Shown here piece by piece: positions 1-7,696 of a DNA stretch of 64,000 nt. A model generated the notes under the pieces. The model had not been told where the DNA came from. It was given only the letters and a program-made list of their open reading frames with translations, and ran no database searches. The position numbers and the translations under genes were made by a program. How positions within the stretch are numbered: the first letter of the stretch is position 1; each line of letters begins with the position of its first letter. This stretch comes from UBA1189 sp964570685 (GTDB lineage Bacteria; Bacteroidota; Bacteroidia; Bacteroidales; Bacteroidaceae): contig CAZMZC010000006.1 in the NCBI GenBank assembly GCA_964570685.1, positions 1-64,000 on the forward strand. Reading direction: 5' to 3'.

Positions 1-2
1 AC

Positions 3-2405
3 ATAAGAAAAATATACAAGAAGACAAACACAGGGTTTTGCGGGTGCGCCGATAAATGTTACACATTGGAGTGTCAGGCAACTTCTGGCCATACAGCTCG
101 TTTTATTGGAGTTACTGAGGCTGGAATAATCGATGGTAAGTCAGCCACAGCAGCCTACATCACATTTGAGGCTGGCGAGGAAGACTCTTATTACATCAAA
201 GTGGGCGAGAAGTATTTGAACCATGATGGCACCACTATCTCTGCAGGTACAGAGAAATCAACAGCATGGATTCTAGGTACACTTGACGAGCTGGTTACTT
301 TCCAACTTCCAAATACTACAAAGTATCTTAACAACAATGGTTCCGATACAAGTGACGGTACTGTGACTAACTTAAAAGCAAATAACCATCCAAATGGTCC
401 TTCTGCCTCTAATGCTTGTTCTACATGGCAATTGTGCGAGTACGACCTTGCAACCTTAGTTGATGTCACATATAGATATTTGCTTGATGGTGTGGTAAAG
501 AAGGAAGTTACTTTATCGCAGAATATCGGTACTGCCTATGCTACGCCTGTCGAACTTCCATACGTCACCACAACATGTCCTACCGGTACTGTAGATGCTT
601 CTACAACTACAGTTGATTTGACATGTGTACTACAAGATATGCCTTTTGAAGCAGCCGCAAGCTTTAGCGAAATAGAGCAATGGTATTATATGAACATCCG
701 TGATGACGGCCCTACATACCTTCAATACGATGCTACAAAGGAATATATTCCTGCTGCACTCTCAGGTGAACCAACAAGTGCAAAAAAGACATATACTTGG
801 GGCTTTGTAGGTGACCCATTCAACGGTTTTGAGATCGTGAACTACGCGGCAGGTGAAACAATGGTTCTTTCTGCCCCCAGTACTCCCACAGGTGATAAGA
901 ACGCAAACGAACTAGCTCGTATGGTTGCAAAAGATGGCGCTGTCGGTAATACAACTTGGACAATTACTCCTTCCACACACAGTGAAGCAGCAGAAAACAG
1001 CTTTTACATTCAGCATCCTACAGCAACTGCTTACGCATTTAATCGTCAAACATACAACAATGCTAACACATTATGTTATTGGACTGGCCGAGATACAGGT
1101 TCTGCGCTTCAGTTAGTTGAGTGCGTAGTAACCGATTTGACAACAGACCTCGCTGATCTTATTGCGCAGGCTGAGTCGGCGAAGAACTATGTTAGTACAG
1201 CTGTAGGATACTACACAGTGGAATCAGGAAATGCTCTTGATGAGGCTATTCAGGCTGCAAAAGAGGTAACAGATGCAGATGAAGAAGATTTAACAGCATT
1301 GCAAACAGCAATTGATGGCTTGACAATCAATCTTCCTGAAATAGGCAAGTTCTATGCTTTCAAATCAGCATCTACTAATGCATATTGTGCAGGTCAGTAT
1401 GTTCAGACTGTTCCCGTTGTTACAAATTATTCAGGAGCAGGATATACTGCGGATCGTGATCATACACAGTTGGTATTTGACACAAAAGAACCAACAAATA
1501 CACCTGCAGCTGTTTTCCAATTCCTAGCTGGTGAAAACAATGGAGAATTCAAACTCAAGAATATGCATACAGAAGAATACGTCATTTCCTTCGCAAAGAA
1601 TGCAACTCATATGGGAGAGGAAGCTGAAGCTGTAGCCGTTACTATAGAGTCTCTCGGTGAAGGACAAGTGGCAGTTTATGGTGCAAACAATCAAAATCCA
1701 ATGCATGCTCAGGAAGCCTATAATGTTATTGTTACTTGGTCCGCAGAACTAAACAATGCTTCTGCATGGACTATCGAAGAAGTTGAAGTATTCTCTCACA
1801 CCCTCACCATTGACGAATACCTTTATATGACTCTTCAGTTGGGATATAATGTAACAATTCCCGAAGGCATTGAAGCCTATGCGGTAACTGGTGTTGACAC
1901 TGAGACCAATGAACTACAAATGGAGCAGATTACTGGTGTTATCCCTGCCAATACAGCTGTTATCGTTAAGTCAACAGAAGAAATTGCCACTGGTGAAACA
2001 AAGGATTATGTATTCACCTATACCGCTGAGGCAGGCACTGAACCTGCAGTCAACTATATGGCAGGTTCACTTTATGATACTTACCTGCAGCCTACAGGCA
2101 CTCCGTATGTAATGACATTGAACAGTAACAATGAAATTGTAATGGGTAAGGCTAAGCTTAACCTCGATGAAGCAGGTGAAACAGGTGAAACTCATATTAG
2201 AAACCGCGCAAACAAGGCATATCTTGATCTTCCCGGTGCAAGTGAAGTACGCATGTTCAGCTTCGGTCGTGGTGAAGGTACTACAAACATCGAGTCTATA
2301 GTCAACGGTCAACAGTCAACAGTTATTTACGACCTCACAGGCCGTCGTGTGGAGAAGATGGAGAAGGGTATTTACATCGTTAATGGCCAAAAGATTATAA
2401 AGTAA
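3..2405 (+). CDS. Large secreted or surface protein, 5' end outside the window
   Basis: The reading frame is open to the left edge, so the true start lies upstream; a TTG at position 66 is only an internal codon. The first part holds a module beginning YTLEC...SGH and carrying YYIK and KYLNNN stretches, which recurs in the sulfatase at 2793 and looks like a beta-trefoil or lectin-type glycan-binding fold (inference). Around 1140-1330 there is an Ala-rich helical segment resembling FIVAR three-helix domains. The last third carries the ANKAYL block also seen in the sulfatase, followed by a tail YDLTGRRV...GIYIVNGQKIIK, typical of truncated C-terminal sorting tails in Bacteroidales secreted proteins. 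A heptanucleotide tract at 2301-2321 encodes VNGQQST just before the tail. It is probably co-transcribed with the peptide gene at 2443. The enzymatic or binding role is unknown because the N-terminus is missing. Confidence 0.8.
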   Translation: MRKIYKKTNTGFCGCADKCYTLECQATSGHTARFIGVTEAGIIDGKSATAAYITFEAGEEDSYYIKVGEKYLNHDGTTISAGTEKSTAWILGTLDELVTFQLPNTTKYLNNNGSDTSDGTVTNLKANNHPNGPSASNACSTWQLCEYDLATLVDVTYRYLLDGVVKKEVTLSQNIGTAYATPVELPYVTTTCPTGTVDASTTTVDLTCVLQDMPFEAAASFSEIEQWYYMNIRDDGPTYLQYDATKEYIPAALSGEPTSAKKTYTWGFVGDPFNGFEIVNYAAGETMVLSAPSTPTGDKNANELARMVAKDGAVGNTTWTITPSTHSEAAENSFYIQHPTATAYAFNRQTYNNANTLCYWTGRDTGSALQLVECVVTDLTTDLADLIAQAESAKNYVSTAVGYYTVESGNALDEAIQAAKEVTDADEEDLTALQTAIDGLTINLPEIGKFYAFKSASTNAYCAGQYVQTVPVVTNYSGAGYTADRDHTQLVFDTKEPTNTPAAVFQFLAGENNGEFKLKNMHTEEYVISFAKNATHMGEEAEAVAVTIESLGEGQVAVYGANNQNPMHAQEAYNVIVTWSAELNNASAWTIEEVEVFSHTLTIDEYLYMTLQLGYNVTIPEGIEAYAVTGVDTETNELQMEQITGVIPANTAVIVKSTEEIATGETKDYVFTYTAEAGTEPAVNYMAGSLYDTYLQPTGTPYVMTLNSNNEIVMGKAKLNLDEAGETGETHIRNRANKAYLDLPGASEVRMFSFGRGEGTTNIESIVNGQQSTVIYDLTGRRVEKMEKGIYIVNGQKIIK
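2301..2321. repeat. Heptanucleotide tract GTCAACR x3 inside a gene
   Basis: Three consecutive 7-bp units GTCAACG, GTCAACA, GTCAACA lie in frame near the 3' end of the first gene. The same word occurs in the intergenic region at 10400-10503. Gain or loss of one unit would shift the frame just before the C-terminal tail. Confidence 0.7.
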
Positions 2406-2442
2406 GAAATCCTATTCGTAACTCTAAATACAGATAAAAACA

Positions 2443-2607
2443 ATGAATAAAGAAGTATATATTAAGCCCGAATTAACAGTTGAAGAGTTCATAGCCGAGC
2501 CTTTGATGCTTATTGCAAGTAATACCGAGTATGATACAACTAAAGATATACAACGTACTAGTGGCCGCCGCGGCACATGGGGCAACCTGTGGGATGAAGG
2601 CGAGTAA
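2443..2607 (+). CDS. Short peptide (54 aa) ending in a WGNLW motif
   Basis: This small ORF starts 37 nt after the preceding large gene and has its own ATG. The N-terminal half has the pattern Y-I-K-P-x-L-T-V-E-E-F followed by a hydrophobic PLMLIAS stretch; the C-terminal half is polar and ends GRRGTWGNLWDEGE. The peptide at 6034 has the same organisation and the same WGNLW ending, and also follows a large secreted protein, which argues that both are real genes. Bacteroidales genomes commonly contain short proteins beginning with a KxYxxPxxEVV-like motif, of unknown role. A leader-plus-core organisation, as in modified peptides, is possible but no modification enzyme is visible here. Function unknown. 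Confidence 0.75.
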   Translation: MNKEVYIKPELTVEEFIAEPLMLIASNTEYDTTKDIQRTSGRRGTWGNLWDEGE

Positions 2608-2659
2608 GCATTGAATGCCTCGAAACAGACGGATAGGTAATACCTATTCTAATATATAG

Positions 2660-2687
2660 ACAAGGGTGCGCGTTGGCGCATCCTTGT
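2660..2687 (+). terminator. Intrinsic terminator of cassette 1
   Basis: A 12-bp stem (ACAAGGGTGCGC, loop GTTG, GCGCATCCTTGT; one G-U pair) is followed by TTTG. The stem is nearly identical in sequence to that of the terminator at 6243-6296, supporting duplication of the whole cassette. Confidence 0.75.
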
Positions 2688-2718
2688 TTGTATATGTATC
2701 AAGATTCCAAGAATATCG

Positions 2719-2749
2719 TTTGCTATGATAAATTTTGTTTGTATCTTTG
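2719..2749 (+). promoter_or_regulatory. Bacteroidetes-type promoter of the sulfatase
   Basis: TTTG at 2719-2722, a 19-nt spacer and TATCTTTG at 2742-2749 match the Bacteroidetes primary sigma consensus exactly. The sulfatase ATG follows at 2793, leaving a leader of about 37 nt. Confidence 0.8.
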
Positions 2750-2792
2750 CTGAGATTTAGTTTAATATTGTTTCTATACAAAGACTATATAC

Positions 2793-5700
2793 ATGAAAAA
2801 CGTTAAAGACCTTCTTTTGCCAGCCATGGGGCTACTACCTCTGACAGCAGGTGCACAAACAACAGACAACAATGAGGAGCAAAGCGCCCAACGCCCCAAC
2901 ATCATCTTTATACTTTGTGACGATATGGGCTATGCCGACCTCGGCTGCTATGGGCAGCAACGTATCGAGACTCCCAACCTTGACCGCATGGCTGCTGAGG
3001 GCATGCGCTTCACACAAGCTTATGCAGGCAGCCCCGTGAGTGCCCCTTCACGTGCATCGCTCATGACAGGTCAGCACACAGGACATACTCACGTGCGTGG
3101 CAACCGCGAGTACTGGGGCAGTGCCTTTCGAAACAATGTGTTCGGTGACAATGGTGACTACACCATCATCGGCCAGGAACCCTACCTGAACACCCACAAG
3201 ATTATCCCCGAAGTGATGAAGGAGGCTGGCTACACCACTGGCATGTTTGGCAAGTGGGCTGCAGGCTATTATAATATGGACTATCCCAACACTTATGCCC
3301 TCGATGCCAACGGCAATACCGACACCTCGAAGAGCGCTACGAGCAGCAGTAACTCGCTGCCCAACACGCGCGGTATCGACTGCTACTACGGATATATCTG
3401 CCAGTTCCAAGCACATACCTATTATCCCAACTTCCTCAACCGCTACGATCCCGAAAAGCATCAGGACGAGCATGTGGTGGTGCATACCCTGGAGGAGAAT
3501 ATCGAGCACAAAGCCGTGTACACGGGCGACAAAGACTATGAGAACCGCTCCCAATACACCAGCGACCTGATACATCAGTACGCCCTCGACTGGATTGACC
3601 GCCAGAACGACGAACGACCCTTCTTGGGTATCTTCACCTACACACTGCCCCATGCCGAACTGTGGCAGCCGCAAGATAGCCTGGTGGAGAAGTACACTGA
3701 GCGCTTTGCTGGTGACGACAGCGATTTCGGTGGTAACTTCGGCTCATGGTACTACCTCAACTATGGCCGCCATGCCCAGTTTGCTGCCATGGTCGAGCGT
3801 CTCGATATACAGGTAGGAGAAATATTCGCTAAACTGGAGGAAAAGGGTCTTGCTGATAACACGCTGGTTATCTTCACCTCGGACAATGGTCCTCACCAAG
3901 AGGGCGGTGCCGACCCTGCATGGTTCAACCAAGAGGCACTGCTGCAGGGCACCAAGCGCTCGACTCACGAGGGGGGCATACGCGTACCCTTCATCGCCAA
4001 AGGACCCGGTGTGCCTGCAGGCACGGTCAACGATCACCAACTGGCTTTTTATGATGTGATGCCCACACTGCTCGACTATGCTGGACTCGACGGTAGCGAA
4101 TATAGCTTGGCAGCCAGCACCGAAGCGGACTACTTTGACGGCATCTCATTCAAGGAGACCCTTACGGGCAACGACGAGGCACAGGAGAAGCACGAGTTCC
4201 TCTACTGGGAGTTCCACGAGACCAATATGATGGCGCTGCGCAAGGGCGACTGGAAGCTCGTGGTGCAGAATGGTACCCCACGCCTCTACGACCTCGCCAC
4301 CGATTTGCACGAAGATACCGATGTGTCGGCACAGCATCCCGATGTAGTGAAGGAGATGATTGAAATCATCCATCAGGAGCATACCGAGAGTAGTCTGTTC
4401 AGTGTTACCCTTCCTGAGATTCCCGAAGATGATGGATCTACCGTGGTGACAGCTGTTAATGGAAGTAAACTCTATACTCTAGAGTGTGAGGCTGAAAGTG
4501 GACATCCTACCGCACGCTTCATCATCGACAATGCTGGTAGCATCAACGGACAGAGCGACAATGGTAGTAAGTTCTACTTTGAGCAAGCAACTGAAGGTAC
4601 ATACTATATCAAGAGTTCTGTGTCGGGCAAATACATCAATGCCAACAATGACAAGTCAGACATCTCTTTTGATGCCGAGCCCCAAACAGCATGGACACTC
4701 GGCAAACTCAGCGACAGCGACCAATATGTATACTTCACCATCGGTGACGAAAAGAAATACCTCAACAACCATCAGGGTGGGGCGGATAACCTCAGAATAG
4801 CATCGCATGATGCCATCAACACCAGCAACAAATGCTCGTTATGGACGTTGCGTCAGTATGAAGACCCTACGATGCAGACAGGTCTCCCTTCGGGCTTCTA
4901 CCGCTTCAAGCATGTAAGCAGCAGTCGGTATCTTTGCGCCCCCGAATCCCTGCCAGAAGAGGGAGTCATTTCCGGATATAACGCAACATTCTCTGCAGCC
5001 AACACCATAGATGAAAGTGATGCTCATCGCGACATATGGTATGTTGAAAACTTAGGTACTGATGCAACCAATACCAACTATCAGGATAAGGTAATATATA
5101 AAGTGTGGTGTTTCCAAGGCGGATATGGTCTCGCCACCAATCCGCAGCCTTCGGTACTAGGCAGTTTCAACAACCAATACTGCCCTCGTCTGTACAGTAT
5201 CGTCAAAACTGATGCAGGGTATTACACGTTGGCCGGACACCCCTACGACAATTATAATATTGGCGGGATGAATATCTTCGGTCTCATTCCTGGAGCTGGC
5301 GCTATAGGCAACCATAATCCGCTTGCTCCTACAGATAACAACTATGCTACACTGAGCAGGAACGGCTCGGCATCAGGAGAAACTTCGTGGTGGCGAGTAG
5401 AACCTGTAGAAAGCATATTAAAGAATGTGTCTGTTGGTGATATTGGCGTAGGAACATTTGCCTATACGTCTGATACGCAAGTACCTGATGGCGTAGAGGC
5501 ATACGTAGCAACGGAGATGGACGATGTCATCACACTTACAGCTGTGGGCGATGTCATTCCAGCACGCCAAGGTGTGGTACTGAGAAAGGTTGACAACAGC
5601 AAGAGTGAGTTTGAGTTTCAGGCTACACATGGCCTTGGTCTCGGCATGTCGGCAGTAGCCACAGATGGCACACTTGCTCCTGTAGAAGATAGCGGAAATC

Positions 5701-6026
5701 TCCTTGTTGGTACATTGAAAGAAACAGAATTGACTGTAGGCGACTACATCCTAGCACGGAAGAAGGTTGATGGAATGCCAACTGATGAAGTGGTGTTTGG
5801 CAGAATCTCTGAAGTATCAAATATTGCGGCCAACAAGGCGTATCTACCCGCTGAGAGCATTGCTGAAGCACGCGCTTACTATTCGCTTGGTTGGAATGGA
5901 GAGACTACAGATATAAAAATAATGGAGGGCACGATGGATAGAGATGGTCTGTTTGTGGAGGACTTCCAAATAGTAATTAGCCGAAATGGCTTGAAATATA
6001 ATACAAAAGGACAACGAATAAGGTAA
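2793..6026 (+). CDS. Secreted serine-type sulfatase with long C-terminal accessory region
   Basis: Residues 1-21 form a signal peptide ending AGA-Q. Residues 35-530 are a family S1 sulfatase domain: metal-binding D43-D44, the sulfatase signature S83-A-P-S-R87 (the Ser form, which needs an anSME-type enzyme to make formylglycine), K154 in GKW, H287 in LPHAE, and D364-N365 in SDNG. It should hydrolyse sulfate esters of host or plant glycans in the periplasm or at the cell surface. Sulfatases are usually about 500 residues; this one has about 540 extra residues containing the YTLECEAESGH module (from about nt 4465) and the ANKAYL region (near 5830), both shared with the first gene of the window. 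The C-terminal tail ends YNTKGQRIR and lacks the GIYIVNG segment, so it may be shortened. The substrate cannot be predicted. A peptide gene follows within 8 nt. Confidence 0.9.
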   Translation: MKNVKDLLLPAMGLLPLTAGAQTTDNNEEQSAQRPNIIFILCDDMGYADLGCYGQQRIETPNLDRMAAEGMRFTQAYAGSPVSAPSRASLMTGQHTGHTHVRGNREYWGSAFRNNVFGDNGDYTIIGQEPYLNTHKIIPEVMKEAGYTTGMFGKWAAGYYNMDYPNTYALDANGNTDTSKSATSSSNSLPNTRGIDCYYGYICQFQAHTYYPNFLNRYDPEKHQDEHVVVHTLEENIEHKAVYTGDKDYENRSQYTSDLIHQYALDWIDRQNDERPFLGIFTYTLPHAELWQPQDSLVEKYTERFAGDDSDFGGNFGSWYYLNYGRHAQFAAMVERLDIQVGEIFAKLEEKGLADNTLVIFTSDNGPHQEGGADPAWFNQEALLQGTKRSTHEGGIRVPFIAKGPGVPAGTVNDHQLAFYDVMPTLLDYAGLDGSEYSLAASTEADYFDGISFKETLTGNDEAQEKHEFLYWEFHETNMMALRKGDWKLVVQNGTPRLYDLATDLHEDTDVSAQHPDVVKEMIEIIHQEHTESSLFSVTLPEIPEDDGSTVVTAVNGSKLYTLECEAESGHPTARFIIDNAGSINGQSDNGSKFYFEQATEGTYYIKSSVSGKYINANNDKSDISFDAEPQTAWTLGKLSDSDQYVYFTIGDEKKYLNNHQGGADNLRIASHDAINTSNKCSLWTLRQYEDPTMQTGLPSGFYRFKHVSSSRYLCAPESLPEEGVISGYNATFSAANTIDESDAHRDIWYVENLGTDATNTNYQDKVIYKVWCFQGGYGLATNPQPSVLGSFNNQYCPRLYSIVKTDAGYYTLAGHPYDNYNIGGMNIFGLIPGAGAIGNHNPLAPTDNNYATLSRNGSASGETSWWRVEPVESILKNVSVGDIGVGTFAYTSDTQVPDGVEAYVATEMDDVITLTAVGDVIPARQGVVLRKVDNSKSEFEFQATHGLGLGMSAVATDGTLAPVEDSGNLLVGTLKETELTVGDYILARKKVDGMPTDEVVFGRISEVSNIAANKAYLPAESIAEARAYYSLGWNGETTDIKIMEGTMDRDGLFVEDFQIVISRNGLKYNTKGQRIR

Positions 6027-6033
6027 ATTGGAC

Positions 6034-6231
6034 ATGACTAAGAATAATATATATGTAGTACCTCAAGTAGAGGTTGTAGAGATGGAGAGTACTGCCCCCC
6101 TTATGAATGCGTCTTTCAATAACGGGAAGGGGAGTGTAGATGTGGATAATGAGGGCTCGTATACAGGTCCTGACGCCCTCTCACGTGGACATCGTGGCTC
6201 ATGGGGAAACCTTTGGAATGAAGAAGAGTAA
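6034..6231 (+). CDS. Short peptide (65 aa) ending in a WGNLW motif
   Basis: This is the paralogue of the peptide at 2443. The chosen ATG at 6034 gives MTKNNIYVVPQVEVVEME; a TTG six bases earlier is possible but less likely. The N-terminus has the Y-x-x-P-x-x-E-V-V-E pattern and a PLMNAS block, the middle is Gly/Asp/Asn-rich, and the end is RGHRGSWGNLWNEEE. Only the first 25 residues and the last 12 resemble the paralogue, a conservation pattern typical of a leader or targeting part plus a functional tail. It lies 7 nt downstream of the sulfatase and just before a strong terminator, so the two are almost surely co-transcribed. Function unknown. Confidence 0.8.
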   Translation: MTKNNIYVVPQVEVVEMESTAPLMNASFNNGKGSVDVDNEGSYTGPDALSRGHRGSWGNLWNEEE

Positions 6232-6242
6232 GCATTGAATGT

Positions 6243-6296
6243 CTCATATAATATAACAAGGATGCGCCGATGCGCATCCTTGTTATATTATATGAG
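6243..6296 (+). terminator. Perfect 25-bp inverted repeat, terminator of cassette 2
   Basis: The arms 6243-6267 and 6272-6296 are perfectly complementary with a CGAT loop. The apical part (ACAAGGATGCGC) is nearly the same as in the terminator at 2660; the basal part is A/T-rich and could work in both directions. Confidence 0.8.
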
Positions 6297-6345
6297 GTGA
6301 ACATCTCTATGATAACTAACAAAACCGACCTTAAAAATACTTGAA

Positions 6346-6585
6346 AAGCACTGGCGTCTCTTAAAATCAGTTAAAACCGAAATTATATATCTTATTTATA
6401 AAGGATTACATCTCTCGGATATGTCCGGGTTTTGAAAAAGTATTTTCTCGATAGGAATTCAATAGGTAATGGGAATCTCCCCAAAGTGCTATTTTTATGC
6501 GAAAAACACCCGATTCACCTATCATATACCGTCATTTGGGAAAGTATTACATGTGGTTAACATTTATTAAGAGACACTAGTGCTT
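6346..6585. repeat. Possible MITE-like element between cassette 2 and batC
   Basis: A 19-bp inverted repeat (6346-6364 and 6567-6585, two mismatches; AAGCACTGGCGTCTCTTAA at the left) encloses about 200 bp of AT-rich sequence with no ORF. The size and TIR-like ends suggest a non-autonomous element. No target duplication was identified and no second copy is present in the window. Nothing else is seen in the 480-bp gap 6232-6712 apart from the batC promoter. Confidence 0.4.
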
Positions 6586-6653
6586 GAAAAGTTTAATAAT
6601 TCTAAAACGGGACCGATTTTATAGATAGATTTCACTATTCGATGAATTATTCG

Positions 6654-6699
6654 TATCTTTGCGGTAGAATCGCGATTTAAAATCTTTGCGATTTTAAAT
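6654..6699 (+). promoter_or_regulatory. batC promoter and leader hairpin
   Basis: A TATCTTTG -7 element lies at 6654-6661. The short leader then forms a perfect 10-bp hairpin (ATTTAAAATC at 6675-6684, GATTTTAAAT at 6690-6699) that abuts the AAAGGAG ribosome-binding site of batC. This shows that batC has its own promoter here. Confidence 0.65.
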
Positions 6700-6712
6700 A
6701 AAGGAGTAATAT

Positions 6713-7489
6713 ATGATACGAAATATTCTTTTGACGAGTATATTCATCTGCTGCACATTGTGTGGCACTGCTCAACAAATGACAGAGCGGGACTATATAC
6801 GTAGTGGAAACAAGTTCTATGCCGACAGCCTGTTTGAGAAGGCCGAGGTGGAATACCGCAAGGCACTGGAAATCAATTCGGCATCAACAGACGCATTGTA
6901 CAATCTGGGGAATGCGCTCTTCAATCAGATAGCTCAAACACCTGCCAAAGCGGGCGAGTCGCTTGAACAATATAAGACTGCGGTCAAGCTGGAGACCGAC
7001 AAGGCACGTCTGGCTCAAATATACCACAACATGGGAGTGTTGCTGTACCTGGGTGAACAATACGGCGAGAGTGTGGCTGCATACAAAGAGTCGATGCGCA
7101 ATAATCCGCACGATGACGAGACCCGCTATAACTTGGCCAAAGCTATGTATATGAACAAGCAGCAAGAGCAGCAGCAACAAAACGAGCAGGAACAAGAAGA
7201 GCAACAGCAAGAACAACAAGAGCAACAAAAAGAACAGCAACAACAACAGCAGCAGCAAGAACAACAACAGCAAGAACAGCAGAATCAAGAACAACAACAG
7301 CAACAGGAACAACAGAATCAGCAGCAACAAGAGCAGGAGGCTCAGCAACAGCAAAGCGAGGAGCAAATATCCAAAGAGAATGCCGAGCAGATACTCAATG
7401 CCTTGATGCAGGATGAAAAAGATATCCAAGAGAAGCAGAAGAAAATGATGCAACAGCAACAAGGCAAGACCTTGGATAAGGATTGGTAA
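6713..7489 (+). CDS. batC: TPR protein BatC of the Bat aerotolerance cluster
   Basis: It has a signal peptide (residues 1-20), then about three tetratricopeptide repeats (residues 25-140, with recognisable ALEINSASTDALYNLGNAL and NMGVLLYLGEQYGESVAAY helices), then a highly Gln/Glu-rich tract (residues 148-215) and a charged C-terminus. This matches BatC of Bacteroides-type Bat operons, a periplasmic or membrane-associated scaffold implicated in oxygen or stress tolerance. The start follows an AAAGGAG site by 6 nt. It is followed by batD and batE, but batA, batB and a MoxR ATPase, which usually precede it, are absent upstream; a secreted-protein cassette lies there instead. The poly-Gln region is low complexity and its length may vary between strains. 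Confidence 0.85.
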   Translation: MIRNILLTSIFICCTLCGTAQQMTERDYIRSGNKFYADSLFEKAEVEYRKALEINSASTDALYNLGNALFNQIAQTPAKAGESLEQYKTAVKLETDKARLAQIYHNMGVLLYLGEQYGESVAAYKESMRNNPHDDETRYNLAKAMYMNKQQEQQQQNEQEQEEQQQEQQEQQKEQQQQQQQQEQQQQEQQNQEQQQQQEQQNQQQQEQEAQQQQSEEQISKENAEQILNALMQDEKDIQEKQKKMMQQQQGKTLDKDW

Positions 7490-7503
7490 ATTTACAAACT
7501 GTA

Positions 7504-7688
7504 AGAATCTGTTTTAAAATTATTTCGAGTTTAGCTGAGAGGTGTTTTTGTGTAGATTTGTGCTGTCAAGGCGCTGCAAATAGTGGACTATTTGCAAGAA
7601 TTGAGAGGGCAAAGATGCCAAAAAGGACCTCTGATAAACCGAAAAGCAGATTCTAAAACATATTAGCGATAATTTAAAAACAGATTCT
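7504..7688 (-). repeat. 185-bp structured intergenic element, copy 1
   Basis: The ends are 20-bp inverted repeats with one mismatch (AGAATCTGTTTTAAAATTAT at the left). Read on the minus strand it contains TTTTTGGCATCTTTGCCC and an inner hairpin GCAAATAGT/ACTATTTGC. It matches the element at 56129-56311 over its whole length in the opposite orientation. It fills almost the entire batC-batD gap. Confidence 0.75.
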
Positions 7689-7696
7689 AAATAATA

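Noticed and set aside
6884..7462. 192-aa minus-strand ORF rich in Leu
   Set aside because: It is the antisense reading of the CAG/CAA-rich poly-Gln part of batC; composition alone keeps the frame open.
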